This document shows, piece after piece, positions 34,015-44,500 of a stretch of 64,000 nt of DNA. A program made the position numbers and the translations under genes. The stretch's first letter is position 1; every line of letters begins with the position of its first letter. The stretch is from Chitinophagaceae bacterium BSSC1 (GTDB lineage: Bacteria > Bacteroidota > Bacteroidia > Chitinophagales > Chitinophagaceae), in assembly GCA_002256435.1 (NCBI GenBank), contig NKJC01000001.1, positions 744,001-808,000 on the forward strand, read 5' to 3'. The notes below the pieces were generated by a model. The model was not told the origin of the DNA, searched no databases, and saw nothing but the letters and a program-made list of their open reading frames with translations.

Positions 34015-34629
34015 ATGCAACTCCCTTCCGCCTTACTTGAAAACGCAGTACTGCAATTTTCCAAACTCCCGGGTATTGGTAAAAAGACCGCTTTGAGGCT
34101 GGTCTTGCACCTGATGAAACAAGATGTGAATGAAGTGCAATTTTTTGGTGAAACCATTGCCAAAATGCGCAGGGATATTCGTTTTTGCCAACGCTGTTTT
34201 AATGTAAGCGATGGTAATATCTGTACTATCTGTTCCAATTCTCAGCGCAACCAACGCATGATCTGTGTAGTTGAAAATATTCGTGACGTGATTGCTATTG
34301 AAAGTACACAGCAGTTTAATGGCACATACCATGTATTAGACGGCATTATTTCTCCACTAGATGGTATTGGTCCAGACCAGCTGAATATTGAACCCCTGAT
34401 ACAGCGTATCAAAAATGAAAGCATAGAAGAGTTGGTCTTTGCACTCAGCCCCAATATTCAGGGAGATACCACTATCTACTATATCCAGAAAAAATTGGAA
34501 CAATTTCCATGCAGGATTACCACTATTGCAAGAGGAATTGCTTTTGGCGGTGAGTTGGAATATGCAGATGAGATGACACTTGCTAGAAGTATTGCTAATA
34601 GGCTTCCGATTCAGCAATATGTAAAATAA
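34015..34629 (+). CDS. recR: Recombination mediator RecR
   Basis: A 204-residue RecR of normal length: N-terminal HhH (LPGIGKKTALRLVLHLM), four-cysteine zinc finger C58-x2-C61-x8-C70-x2-C73, and a TOPRIM domain (MICVVENIRDVIAIE, YHVLDGIISPLDGIGPDQLN) with the conserved C-terminal ARGIAFGGELEYADEMTLARSI. RecR, with RecO and RecF, loads RecA onto SSB-coated gapped DNA. It lies 51 bases after the efflux island and is probably a separate unit; a TATCTTTA-like sequence just ahead of ATG 34015 resembles a -7 box. Confidence 0.97.
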   Translation: MQLPSALLENAVLQFSKLPGIGKKTALRLVLHLMKQDVNEVQFFGETIAKMRRDIRFCQRCFNVSDGNICTICSNSQRNQRMICVVENIRDVIAIESTQQFNGTYHVLDGIISPLDGIGPDQLNIEPLIQRIKNESIEELVFALSPNIQGDTTIYYIQKKLEQFPCRITTIARGIAFGGELEYADEMTLARSIANRLPIQQYVK

Positions 34630-34779
34630 CCCCTATTTAATTTTTTTTCTCGGGCAACTTTCCCAAAGCATTTACCGTAATTCTGTTTACGGGTCAAATG
34701 GCTGGGGAACTATAGCATTTTACAGATTAGAATTGATAAATTGAGTAGTCTAACCTTCCATCAACCTAAAAACAACAAC

Positions 34780-35319
34780 ATGAAAAACGCATTATTGATC
34801 TTATCCCTGTTTTGTGCCTGTCAATTGTCTGCACAGAAAATGTATAGCACCAAATCAGGTCAGGTTAAATTTAACGCCAGCTCTCCCTTAGAAACCATTC
34901 GTGCGGTGAACAATCAAGGAGACAGCAGGTGGTTAGAAAGTAATGGTCAATTGGTTTTTAGCTTATTGATCAAGGGTTTCAAGTTTGAAAACCAATTGAT
35001 GGAAGACCATTTTAATGAGAACTATATGGAGAGTAGCAAATTCCCTAAGGCGGAATTCAAAGGCTATATCAACGACTTGCAAAGGATTGATCTAACAAAA
35101 GCCGGGGCCAATGAAGTGAGTGCAGAAGGCACCCTAACCATTCACGGAGTTAGTCAAAAAATGACCGTTAATGGCACCCTAACCGTTTTGAGTAGTGGTA
35201 AGATCATGCTTAAGAGTGACCTAAAAATCAAATTGAAAGACTTTAATATTACTGGCAGTTATATAGGATCAAAAATTGCTCCTGACGCCACTATTAGCCT
35301 TTATTGCATTTACGAATAA
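34780..35319 (+). CDS. YceI-family periplasmic protein
   Basis: A 179-residue protein starting at ATG 34780 (an upstream in-frame TTG at 34741 is unlikely because the signal peptide starts at this ATG: MKNALLILSLFCACQLSAQ). The mature part is an YceI-type lipocalin-like barrel: GQVKFNASSPLETIRAVNNQ, MEDHFNENYMESSKFPKAEF, ITGSYIGSKIAPDATI. YceI proteins bind isoprenoid-like lipids; some occur with cytochromes. It heads a three-gene unit with a DUF5777 protein and an OB-fold protein, a set that recurs in Bacteroidota. Confidence 0.9.
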   Translation: MKNALLILSLFCACQLSAQKMYSTKSGQVKFNASSPLETIRAVNNQGDSRWLESNGQLVFSLLIKGFKFENQLMEDHFNENYMESSKFPKAEFKGYINDLQRIDLTKAGANEVSAEGTLTIHGVSQKMTVNGTLTVLSSGKIMLKSDLKIKLKDFNITGSYIGSKIAPDATISLYCIYE

Positions 35320-35330
35320 AACAGAAAACC

Positions 35331-36230
35331 TTGAAAAACAAACACCCACTTGTTGCATTTGCATGTTTACTGCTGTTGATGAACAGCCTTTCTTTAAAAG
35401 CTCAAACTGACTTATTCAAAGACAGTAGTAGTCCCGTAAAAGAAAAAGTGAGATCCACTTTTAAGGGAACCAGAATTGTAAGCGGTCATTCTGTTGAAAA
35501 TGTAGGAAGGGGCATTTTGGATTTCAGGATTTCTCACCGTTTTGGTACTTTAAATTCAGGCTCGTATAATTTTTTTGGATTAGACAACGCGTATACACGT
35601 TTAGCACTAGATTATGGTATTACAGATAGATTGATGGTTGGTATTAGCCGTGGAACTTATGACAAGGAATTTACCGCTTTACTCAAGTACAAAATTTTAC
35701 AACAAACTACAGGACCAACGGCCACGCCAATTACCATGAGCTATGTTGGAACCGGCATGTGGCGTACTATTAAAAACTTTGACCCACTGGCTTCTGCTTT
35801 TAAAACACAGAATTTCTTTCATTCCCACCAATTGTTGATTGCCAGAAAATTCAATGACTATACTTCTTTGCAATTGATGCCAACCATGGTGTATTATAGC
35901 GCCACTCCCAAACCAACCGATAACAATATGATGTGGAGTTTGGGCGTAGCTGCACGCCAACGGGTTTCTAAAAGGGTTAATTTAACTGGGGAATACTATT
36001 ATCAATTTACCCCATTTGATGGCTATACCAATTCCATGTCTTTTGGGGTTGATATTGAAACAGGTGGTCACGTATTTCAATTGCATTTGACCAATTCTTA
36101 TGGCACCACAGAACGCAGTTTTATACACGAAACAACGGGCAAATGGGGTGATGGAGACATCCACTTTGGTTTCAATATTTCAAGGGTATTCACCATTGTA
36201 AAACCCAAGGATTTAAAGAACAAATGGTAA
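35331..36230 (+). CDS. DUF5777-type outer-membrane beta-barrel protein
   Basis: A 299-residue protein, probably from TTG 35331 (LKNKHPLVAFACLLLLMNSLSLKAQ signal peptide), 12 bases after the YceI stop; TTG 35304 would add 9 residues and overlap the YceI gene. The mature sequence has alternating aromatic strands, with the DUF5777-like block TFKGTRIVSGHSVENVGRG and HRFGTLNSGSYNFFGLDNAYTRLALDYG. Function unknown. The non-ATG start with strong gene linkage suggests translation coupled to the preceding gene. Confidence 0.82.
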   Translation: MKNKHPLVAFACLLLLMNSLSLKAQTDLFKDSSSPVKEKVRSTFKGTRIVSGHSVENVGRGILDFRISHRFGTLNSGSYNFFGLDNAYTRLALDYGITDRLMVGISRGTYDKEFTALLKYKILQQTTGPTATPITMSYVGTGMWRTIKNFDPLASAFKTQNFFHSHQLLIARKFNDYTSLQLMPTMVYYSATPKPTDNNMMWSLGVAARQRVSKRVNLTGEYYYQFTPFDGYTNSMSFGVDIETGGHVFQLHLTNSYGTTERSFIHETTGKWGDGDIHFGFNISRVFTIVKPKDLKNKW

Positions 36231-36259
36231 TTAGTCACTAAGATTAAATTTTACAGCTC

Positions 36260-36673
36260 ATGAAACAAAAAGTAATCATTGGTGCATTAATAACTGTTGT
36301 ACTGGGCGTGATAGGCGTATGGTTCTTTGTTTTCTATGCCCCAACCCATTACAAAAGGGATGTGGCAGATGAAAAAGGAATTCAATTGACAGCGGCAGCT
36401 TTGGTAAAAGCTTATCAAGAAAATGAGTCCAATGCCAATGCGCTTTATTTAGACAAACCACTTGAAATCAAGGGAGAAATCAGTGAAACCAAGGTTGATC
36501 AAGTGGGTAATACCACGCTTACGCTCAAGTCTGAAGACGCATTTGCCAGTGTATTCTGTACCCTAAAAAAAGCTGATCTCAGTTTAAAACCTGGCCAACA
36601 GGTTACGGTAAAAGGAATTTGTACTGGATTTCTGAGCGATGTGGTATTAAAAGACGCCATTATTGTTCCATAA
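36260..36673 (+). CDS. OB-fold (tRNA_anti-like) domain protein
   Basis: A 137-residue protein with one N-terminal membrane anchor (VIIGALITVVLGVIGVWFFVFYA) and an OB-fold in the rest: LTAAALVKAYQENESNANALYLDKPLEIKGEI, DQVGNTTLTLKSEDAFASVFC, LKPGQQVTVKGICTGF. This is the tRNA_anti-like family, which despite its name is found on periplasmic or membrane-anchored proteins without known nucleic-acid role. Third gene of the YceI unit. A hairpin terminator candidate lies 8 bases after the stop. Confidence 0.85.
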   Translation: MKQKVIIGALITVVLGVIGVWFFVFYAPTHYKRDVADEKGIQLTAAALVKAYQENESNANALYLDKPLEIKGEISETKVDQVGNTTLTLKSEDAFASVFCTLKKADLSLKPGQQVTVKGICTGFLSDVVLKDAIIVP

Positions 36674-36680
36674 TCTGATA

Positions 36681-36704
36681 GAAGCCGGTTGTTACAACCG
36701 CTTC
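36681..36704 (+). terminator. Hairpin after the YceI/DUF5777/OB-fold unit
   Basis: GAAGC-C-GGTTG (36681-36691), loop TTA, CAACC-GCTTC (36695-36704): a 10-bp stem with a single bulged C, directly after the OB-fold gene. No T tract follows (CCACACG), so termination strength is unclear. Confidence 0.45.
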
Positions 36705-36732
36705 CCACACGATATTCTTGGAAAATCAAGCT

Positions 36733-36763
36733 CCGCCTGCTATTTTTGCACAATAGCAGGCGG
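36733..36763. terminator. Perfect 12-bp hairpin in the metH leader region, contains a -7 box
   Basis: CCGCCTGCTATT (36733-36744) pairs perfectly with AATAGCAGGCGG (36752-36763) around TTTGCAC, followed by ATTTGTTTATT. It looks like a terminator, but the left arm and loop also contain TATTTTTG (36741-36748), an exact -7 promoter box pointing to metH. If that box is used, transcription starts near the right arm and the metH leader would be about 155 bases. The leader contains a CCCC-ATACGT-GGGG hairpin; no known SAM or cobalamin riboswitch core is recognisable in it. Confidence 0.55.
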
Positions 36764-36912
36764 ATTTGTTTATTGTTCGGCCTGCAATCCCCATACGTGG
36801 GGACAAACGAACTAATAAACGTCTTGAAGAGCTCCACAGCATTCTCTCCTTGCGTTTTATGGTTCAAATCTATTCACTTTCCGGTGCTAAGCACTAGGAA
36901 TAAACTATTGGT

Positions 36913-37923
36913 ATGGATATAAAACAAGCATTGGCAGAGCGGATATTGGTGATTGACGGAGCCATGGGAACCATGATTCAGCGTCATAAATTGGAAGAGG
37001 CCGACTATCGCGGTGAGCGATTTAAAGACTGGCATACAGACGTAAAGGGTAATAATGACCTGCTTTGCATTACCAAACCAGAAATCATTATTGGTATTCA
37101 CGAATTGTATTTAGAAGCAGGTGCTGACATTATTGAAACCAATACATTTAGCAGCACAGTGATTGCTATGGCAGATTATGACATGCAATCTTTGGCTTAT
37201 GAACTCAATGTGGCAGCAGCCAAATGCGCAAGAATTGCAGCAGATAAATACACAGCCCTTAATCCCGCCAAGCCGCGTTTTGTTGCTGGGGCGATAGGCC
37301 CTTTGAATAAGACCCTTAGTTTGTCTCCCGATGTAAACAACCCAGGGTACCGTGCGGTAACTTTTGACGAAGTAGTAGCTGCCTATTACGAGCAGATTGG
37401 TGGATTGGTAGATGGTGGGGTTGATATTATTTTAATTGAAACCATTTTTGATACCCTCAATGCCAAGGGTGCCATTTTTGCGGTGAAAAAATATTTCCGT
37501 GACAAGGGAATTCCTGAATTACCTGTAATGATCAGCGGTACCATTACCGATGCCTCTGGTAGAACCTTGAGTGGACAAACTTTGGAAGCATTTTACACTT
37601 CTGTTATGCATGCAAACCCACTTAGCGTTGGATTGAATTGTGCCTTGGGTGCTGCTGAAATGCGCAGTCATATTGAAGAACTAAGCAGCATTGCAGCTTG
37701 TCATGTATCTGCTTATCCAAATGCAGGTTTACCCAATGCCATGGGTGAATACGATGAACAACCCCATGAAACAGCACATTTTATTGAAGAATGGGCTGAA
37801 CAAGGTTTTGTAAACATTGTAGGTGGATGCTGCGGCACCACGCCAGACCATATCAAACATATTGCACAGAACGTACAGCGCCTAAAACCAAGGGCTTTAC
37901 CAGTACTTGAAACGGCACTTTAA
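36913..37923 (+). CDS. metH: Methionine synthase, homocysteine-binding module
   Basis: A 336-residue homocysteine S-methyltransferase domain on its own. It begins with [21 protein letters not shown] (MetH N-terminus); the zinc ligands are C243 in VGLNCALG and C306-C307 in [12 protein letters not shown]. It binds and activates homocysteine for methylation by methylcobalamin. The other MetH modules form a separate gene that begins 9 bases after this stop; a two-gene MetH is usual in this lineage. The preceding 239-base gap holds hairpins and possible promoter signals. Confidence 0.93.
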   Translation: MDIKQALAERILVIDGAMGTMIQRHKLEEADYRGERFKDWHTDVKGNNDLLCITKPEIIIGIHELYLEAGADIIETNTFSSTVIAMADYDMQSLAYELNVAAAKCARIAADKYTALNPAKPRFVAGAIGPLNKTLSLSPDVNNPGYRAVTFDEVVAAYYEQIGGLVDGGVDIILIETIFDTLNAKGAIFAVKKYFRDKGIPELPVMISGTITDASGRTLSGQTLEAFYTSVMHANPLSVGLNCALGAAEMRSHIEELSSIAACHVSAYPNAGLPNAMGEYDEQPHETAHFIEEWAEQGFVNIVGGCCGTTPDHIKHIAQNVQRLKPRALPVLETAL

Positions 37924-37932
37924 ACTTTAACT

Positions 37933-40638
37933 ATGTTCAGCATCAAACCATACTTACGCTTATCCGGATTAGAACCCTTGGTCATTAGACCAGAGACCAA
38001 TTTTGTAAACGTTGGAGAAAGAACCAATGTAACGGGTTCCAAAAAATTTGCGCGCCTGATCAAGGAAAACAAATACGAGGAAGCGCTTTCTGTGGCGCGC
38101 CAACAAGTAGAAAGCGGCGCACAAGTACTAGACGTGAACATGGATGACGCTTTGTTAGAAGGCGTTCAAGCCATGACAACCTTCTTGAACTTGATTCAAT
38201 CAGAACCAGATATTGCGCGTATTCCCATCATGATTGATAGTTCCAAATTTGAAATCATTGAAGCGGGTTTAAAATGTGTTCAGGGCAAGTGTATTGTGAA
38301 CAGTATTTCTATGAAAGAGGGTGAAGCCAAATTTATAGAACAAGCATTTATCTGTAAAGCATTTGGTGCGGCTGTGATTGTCATGGCTTTTGATGAGGTA
38401 GGCCAGGCCGATACCAAGACGAGAAAAGTAAGCATCTGCCAAAGGGCTTATAAAATTCTAACAGAGCAGGTTGGTTTTGATCCACAAGACATCATTTTTG
38501 ATCCGAATATTTTTGCTATTGCAACGGGTATTGAGGAGCACAATAATTACGCAGTAGATTTTATTGAAGCTACCAGAGAAATCAAACAATTGATGCCATT
38601 AACCAAAGTGAGTGGTGGTGTCTCTAACGTTTCTTTCTCCTTCCGTGGTAATGACCATGTGCGTGAAGCCATACACAGTGTATTCTTATTGCACGCTATT
38701 AAAGCGGGCATGGATATGGGGATTGTGAATGCTGGACAGTTGGTAGTCTATGATGAGATTGAACCTACATTGCGTGATTTGTGTGAAGACGTAATTCTAA
38801 ATAGAAATAACGACAATAACGAAGCCACTGAAAAGCTGATTGCCCACGCTGAAACCGTAAAGGCCAAGGGTAAGGTAGAAGTGAAGGATGAAAAATGGCG
38901 CAATAATAGTGTTGAAGAAAGACTAAAACATTCTTTGGTAAACGGGATCACAGATTATATTGATGCTGATACGGAAGAAGCTAGGCAAAAATATCCCAAA
39001 CCATTAGACGTGATTGAAGGGCCATTGATGGCCGGAATGAATGTGGTAGGTGATTTATTTGGTGCAGGTAAAATGTTCTTGCCACAAGTAGTGAAAAGTG
39101 CCCGTGTAATGAAGAAGAGTGTGGCCGTTTTGACACCCTATATTGAAGCCGAAAAAGAAGAACGTAAACAAGCCCATTTGGCTGCAGGTACCCTAAATGA
39201 AGAAAGTGCAGGTGCTGCCAAAATATTATTGGCAACCGTAAAAGGTGACGTGCATGATATTGGAAAGAATATTGTAGGTGTAGTATTGGGTTGTAACGGT
39301 TATGATATTGTAGACCTTGGTGTAATGGTTCCAGCGGATAAAATTCTGGAAGCAGCACAAAGGGAAAAAGCAGATATTATTGGATTGAGTGGTTTGATTA
39401 CCCCTTCACTAGATGAGATGGTACATATTGCTAAGGAGATGAAACGCCGTGGCATGACACAGCCTTTGCTGATTGGTGGCGCTACTACTTCTAGAATGCA
39501 TACAGCCGTGAAAATTGCGCCAGAATTTGACAAGGGTGTGGTACATGTACTAGATGCATCGCGCAGTGTAACCGTTGCTGGCTCTTTGTTGAACAAAGAT
39601 CAGAAACAGGATTTTCTGGCTGGTTTGCAAAAAGAGTATACTGATCTGAAAACGGCTTTTGATAATAAGAAAACCACCAAAAATTATTTGCCTTATTCCG
39701 AAGCCAAAAAGAAAAAGACGGCTATTGATTGGGCAAACTTTGAACCAGTAGCGCCAAGCTTTTCCGGGACCAAAGTATTTGACACTGTTGATGTTAATGA
39801 GCTTCGCCCCTATATAGATTGGAAACCCTTCTTTATTGCTTGGGAAATGCACGGTAATTTCCCTGCTATTCTTACCGATAGTGTGATTGGCGCAGAAGCT
39901 ACCAAACTTTATAACGATGCCAATGCCATGCTTGACAAGATCATTGCAGAAAATTGGCTACAAGCAAAGGGTAGTATTGGTTTCTGGGAAGCATCAGCTC
40001 AAGAAGATGATGTAACGGTAAAAGCAACTGAATCTGTAGAATTAAATTTCTTGCGTCAACAAATTCAAAAAGCAGCTGACCAACCCAACCTTTCACTGGC
40101 AGATTTTATCGCGCCAGCAACAGCTAATAAAAAAGACCATATTGGTGCATTTGCCGTAACCATTCACGGGATTGAATCACATATCAAGGCTTTTGAAGCA
40201 GCACATGATGATTATAATAAAATCATCTTGCAGGCATTGGCCGATAGATTGGCTGAAGCATTTGCTGAATACCTACACTTAAAAGTGCGTAAGGAATATT
40301 GGGGTTATGCTACGGAAGAACATTTGTCTAACGAAGAATTAATCAAGGAACAATACTTGGGTATTAGGCCCGCGCCAGGTTATCCGGCTTGTCCTGATCA
40401 CACGGAGAAATACAAATTATTTTCACTGCTCCAAGCAACCGAGACCATTGGAATTCAACTTACAGAATCCTTGGCCATGTATCCTGCTTCTTCTGTTTGT
40501 GGTTGGTATTTTGCCAACCCGCAGAGTCAGTATTTTGGCATTGGTAAAATTCAAAGAGACCAATTAGAAGACTATGCCAAACGGAAAAAAATGGATTTGC
40601 CTACTGCTGAAAGGTGGTTAAGCCCCATTTTAGACTAG
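37933..40638 (+). CDS. metH: Cobalamin-dependent methionine synthase, remaining modules
   Basis: A 901-residue protein. Domain order: pterin-binding (about 20-290; [37 protein letters not shown]), cap helices (about 330-420), B12-binding Rossmann domain with D439-V-H441-D-I-G444 (axial histidine H441) and [13 protein letters not shown], and the SAM-binding activation domain (about 560-900; [30 protein letters not shown]). It transfers the methyl group from methyl-tetrahydrofolate via cobalamin to homocysteine bound by the upstream protein. All key motifs are present. Confidence 0.96.
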   Translation: MFSIKPYLRLSGLEPLVIRPETNFVNVGERTNVTGSKKFARLIKENKYEEALSVARQQVESGAQVLDVNMDDALLEGVQAMTTFLNLIQSEPDIARIPIMIDSSKFEIIEAGLKCVQGKCIVNSISMKEGEAKFIEQAFICKAFGAAVIVMAFDEVGQADTKTRKVSICQRAYKILTEQVGFDPQDIIFDPNIFAIATGIEEHNNYAVDFIEATREIKQLMPLTKVSGGVSNVSFSFRGNDHVREAIHSVFLLHAIKAGMDMGIVNAGQLVVYDEIEPTLRDLCEDVILNRNNDNNEATEKLIAHAETVKAKGKVEVKDEKWRNNSVEERLKHSLVNGITDYIDADTEEARQKYPKPLDVIEGPLMAGMNVVGDLFGAGKMFLPQVVKSARVMKKSVAVLTPYIEAEKEERKQAHLAAGTLNEESAGAAKILLATVKGDVHDIGKNIVGVVLGCNGYDIVDLGVMVPADKILEAAQREKADIIGLSGLITPSLDEMVHIAKEMKRRGMTQPLLIGGATTSRMHTAVKIAPEFDKGVVHVLDASRSVTVAGSLLNKDQKQDFLAGLQKEYTDLKTAFDNKKTTKNYLPYSEAKKKKTAIDWANFEPVAPSFSGTKVFDTVDVNELRPYIDWKPFFIAWEMHGNFPAILTDSVIGAEATKLYNDANAMLDKIIAENWLQAKGSIGFWEASAQEDDVTVKATESVELNFLRQQIQKAADQPNLSLADFIAPATANKKDHIGAFAVTIHGIESHIKAFEAAHDDYNKIILQALADRLAEAFAEYLHLKVRKEYWGYATEEHLSNEELIKEQYLGIRPAPGYPACPDHTEKYKLFSLLQATETIGIQLTESLAMYPASSVCGWYFANPQSQYFGIGKIQRDQLEDYAKRKKMDLPTAERWLSPILD

Positions 40639-40667
40639 TATTTCATGGAATAGCCATGCCCTATTTG

Positions 40668-40675
40668 TACCTTTG
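40668..40675 (+). promoter_or_regulatory. -7 box TACCTTTG before the outer-membrane protein gene
   Basis: Exact TAnnTTTG match 13 bases before ATG 40689 and 30 bases after the metH stop. No convincing TTTG -33 element is seen. Confidence 0.5.
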
Positions 40676-40688
40676 CGGCAGAAAATGA

Positions 40689-41507
40689 ATGGTTATGAAA
40701 AGCTTTGGTAAAATCCTGTTATTGGTATTAACTGCAATGCCCCTGTTTGTGTTGGCTCAAACCAAAAAAGAACGCAAGGGTGAATTCTATTTTTCTTGGG
40801 GTTATAACAAGGAATGGTATACTAATTCCAATGTGAAAGTGAGTCAGCCAAGTTTGAACAATGACTACCAATTAAAAGGCATCAAGTCTAATGATAACCC
40901 AGGTTGGAACCAAGGACTGTTAAGCAAACCCATTAGTATTCCACAATACAATTATAGGATTGGTTATTTCTTCAATAAGAAAAAGGGATTGGCTTTTGAA
41001 ATCAATTTTGACCATACCAAACATATTATCACTGATGGTCAACAAGCCCGTGTAGTTGGCACACTAGGTGGCAGACAGGTTGATACTTCTGTTAATTTTT
41101 CTAAGTCAAATGGATTTTATTATTACCTAAATAATGGTGCCAATTTTCTACTCTTCAACATAGTAAAACGTTGGAACTGGGCAGAAAGCAAGTCTGGTAA
41201 ATTCAAAGTAGACTTCCTTGGAAGAGCAGGTATTGGACCAGTGATTCCCCACGTAGAAAATAGTTTGTTTGGAAAACCAAATGAAGATGGTTTTCAGTTT
41301 GGTGGTTGGAATGTTGGTGTAGAAGCTGGTGTACGATCAACTTTTTATAAACACGTATTCCTAGAATTTACCAACAAAGTTGACTATGCCCGTTATAGTA
41401 ATTTAAAAGTCTACCAAGGAACGGCCAAACAAGCATTTGGAACTTATGAATTGATCTTGACATTGGGTTATACTTTTCCAATGGGCAAGCGAGTTGTAAC
41501 ACCTTAA
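40689..41507 (+). CDS. Putative outer-membrane beta-barrel protein, unknown
   Basis: A 272-residue exported protein with signal peptide (SFGKILLLVLTAMPLFVLAQ). The mature part alternates aromatic and polar residues as in an outer-membrane barrel (FYFSWGYNKEWYTN, YNYRIGYFFNKKKGLAFEINFDH, AKQAFGTYELILTLGYTFPMG). No named family was recognised. ATG 40689 was used; ATG 40695 is an alternative with little effect. The stop overlaps that of the convergent AsmA-like gene as TTAA. Confidence 0.75.
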   Translation: MVMKSFGKILLLVLTAMPLFVLAQTKKERKGEFYFSWGYNKEWYTNSNVKVSQPSLNNDYQLKGIKSNDNPGWNQGLLSKPISIPQYNYRIGYFFNKKKGLAFEINFDHTKHIITDGQQARVVGTLGGRQVDTSVNFSKSNGFYYYLNNGANFLLFNIVKRWNWAESKSGKFKVDFLGRAGIGPVIPHVENSLFGKPNEDGFQFGGWNVGVEAGVRSTFYKHVFLEFTNKVDYARYSNLKVYQGTAKQAFGTYELILTLGYTFPMGKRVVTP

Positions 41508-44500
41508 TTGGAATCTGAGTCCTTGTCTTCCACTTCCTTAAGGTTAGTGCTATCATCACCCTTTCCCGTTTTTACTTTTGGATTTTCTTGCGTGCCAGTT
41601 ACTGTCATAGGAATTCCAAAGATACCCAGTGGAGGCAGACCTAGTCTGAATTTCAGGTTCATCTGACCGTCAAAATTTACCTGACCACTTAGTTTTAAAC
41701 GGAAGGGGAATACCCTGATCTTGGTTTGTTCTAGCGTGATGATATTGTTCTTAATAGTAGTTTTCAAATCTACTTTAGAAAGGTCTGCATTTCCAGTGAG
41801 GCTATCTTTGCCTGCTGCTTTTCCGGCCGCACTAAAGAGTTTGAACCCTTTCATCTTAACCGCTTTTACTGAGAGCACCCCACCACCTTCTAGGGAAGGA
41901 TAAATAGGGAACATGGTTTCATTCAGTTTACCTTTTAAAGTATAATCTAATGATACAATACCATCTGCACTAGCAGCGGCAGAAGCCATGTCATGGAAGA
42001 GTTTAATTTCTTTATACGCTTTAGAAATGCTGAATTCCTTGGCCACAAAATGTGCCGTAAATGCTGCGCGATTGGGATTGAGTGCTTGATAACTTGCATC
42101 AAGTACTACAGGTGCATCAATCAGGGTAAACCCTGTTTGCTTAAGGGTTAATAAGCCTTGTTTAATACTCATTTCACCAGCAGCATTTTTCAGGTCCATA
42201 CCATTATAAGTAACCTTATTAACGGCGGCTTTGAAGACTAGGTCCAAATTGGTTGGAACCAACACAACGCCTGTGCTAGTGGCAGTGCTGGTATCTCCAG
42301 CAAAAGCCATAAAATCATCCGCAATTAAGTGTTGGCTCTTCAGGTTAAATTGACCTTGTAAAGCCTGATCCTTCATGGCATAATTGACAATATTGGCCAT
42401 ATACCCATCCAGTTTAAAATCAGATTCCTGATAATTACCTTTAAAATTTTCCAGCCAAATTTTATCCTGCTTAAAGCGCATGGTGCCATTACTAATATGG
42501 AATGGGTGAGGGTAATAGTCTGTACTAACAGAAATGTTTTTTACTTGCAGCGTTCCACTGTTACGGAGTTTTTCATATAAGCCAGCAGTAGCATCGCTTT
42601 GTAAACCAGCTAGATTTACATCAGCAATCACCAAGCCAGTTACATCAATCCCCTTTCTAGAAAACACCTGATAGACTTTGCCAATATCTACAGTTCCTTT
42701 TGACAATATTTGGTATTGTACATTGTTGAAATTCTTCATACTGGCACTCAAACTAAAGGGCTGTCCTTCAAATTGGAAGCCAATGGGCTTAATGGAGAAG
42801 TCAACGTCTTTGGTTGAGGGGCCTTTACAAACCAAACTAGCATCAACATTAATTTTCTCTATAGGATGGGGGTAGTATTTAGATTGAACAAACCCGTCAT
42901 TCATGGTAAAATGTGCGTCTGTAACAGGGAACAGATTTTTGGCTGAATTGTACTTGCCCTTGGTCTTGATATCCATGACCAATTTCCCTTTTAGGGTAAG
43001 GCTATCAATGGGATAGAAAGATTTAATATCGGCCAAATTCAACAACCCCTGAAAATTGGCTTCCATGGGAAAATCTTCCGCACCACTGATTTGTAAATTC
43101 CCTTTCAGGTAATTACTGAGCATCAAGGCATTCATATTATTAATGCTCAAACTGGCTTTGTGATAATCGCTGGTAGGAGAAATTGCAACCAAGTTAAAAG
43201 AGACTTTTTCAACTGCCTGAGGTAATGCTGTGTATTTGAAATAACCGTCTTTTAAACTGGCATTTATTTGAAATACTGGAACAGATGTGATGATAGTATC
43301 AGGCCTTAATTTTTTGGGGTTCTGCTCACGTACAAATAATCCATCGGCTTTGCCATGTACGGAAACATGACCCTTAAATGCTAATCCAGGTAAACCAACG
43401 GCTGATTGCCATTTTTCTAAATCCATTTCTCCATTGAGTTTGGCGTGAATCTCTGGCTTATTTAAACCTTTGACCAAACAGATAGCACTGAGGTAATCCT
43501 TACCTACATTTCCATAAATAGAATCTATGTTAACGTACAAACTATCCATATTGAATCCTGGCAATCTGGTTTCAAAATTGAGGAATAAATTATTGAGTGG
43601 TTCAGGTGTTTTGTTATTGGCAATATATCCATCACGGATGCCTAAATTCATACTAAACCCTGGCATGGTTCCTGTTTCCGCTATATATTTTCCACTTAAT
43701 GCTGCTTTAAAATTCACAGAACCCTTGATATCAGTATGTTCCATCCATTTCAAAAATTCCGGAGGAAATGCAGTAATAAAATTATGGAGTGAGGTTTCAT
43801 TGCTATTCACTTTAAAATCCAGATCGTATCCATTTTTCAAAAACGCAAATCGACCTTTAAAATCTAAGGGCAATTGATTGATAAACAGGTCATTTTTTTC
43901 AAACAAGAATTCAAGTGAATTGGTATTAATCTTGGTTACCAATTGGGCGGATACAGTTTTGGAAACAAAATAATTTTGCTTGTCATAATTAAAATCAATG
44001 GCGCTTACTTTTAGTTTAGATGTAAGGTCAAAAATGGATTTACTAAAATCTCCTTTCCCCTCATACTCAAATCCACCTGCGTCTACGTGCATGGGAAGGG
44101 AGAGGTCATCATAAACAAAATGTGTTTGTTCAATAACTATTCGTTCAATTTTTAATGAAGCCGATGCAGTATCTGCAGGATTTTTCTTGGCAGTACTGTC
44201 CGGGGCAAATACATTATAATTAGCATCGCCTTTGGCATTTACTTCTATATTAATAAAGCCTTTATTGACAAAAATTTGGTTGACTTTTATAGTTGATCCA
44301 AATAAAGATCTAAGGTCAACACCCAATGACAATTGTTTGGCTGAAATTAAAGTGTCTTTGGTAAAGGGTTCAGAACCTTTTAGAACAAAATCATGCAGGT
44401 TAAGGGTAAGGGCTGGAAAATGGCTAAAAAATGAGAAGCGCGCTTTAGAAAATTCTAGTTCCCCTTTTACATTTCTTTTGGCTAGGTCTTTAATGGTATT

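Noticed and set aside
36755..36912. SAM or cobalamin riboswitch upstream of metH
   Set aside because: None of the conserved aptamer blocks (SAM-I, SAM-II, SAH or the cobalamin core that is clear at 52703-52878) can be found in this leader.
36913..40638. metH as a broken gene
   Set aside because: The split falls exactly between the homocysteine and pterin-binding modules, each protein is complete, and a 9-base gap with separate start codon fits the common two-gene MetH of Bacteroidota.
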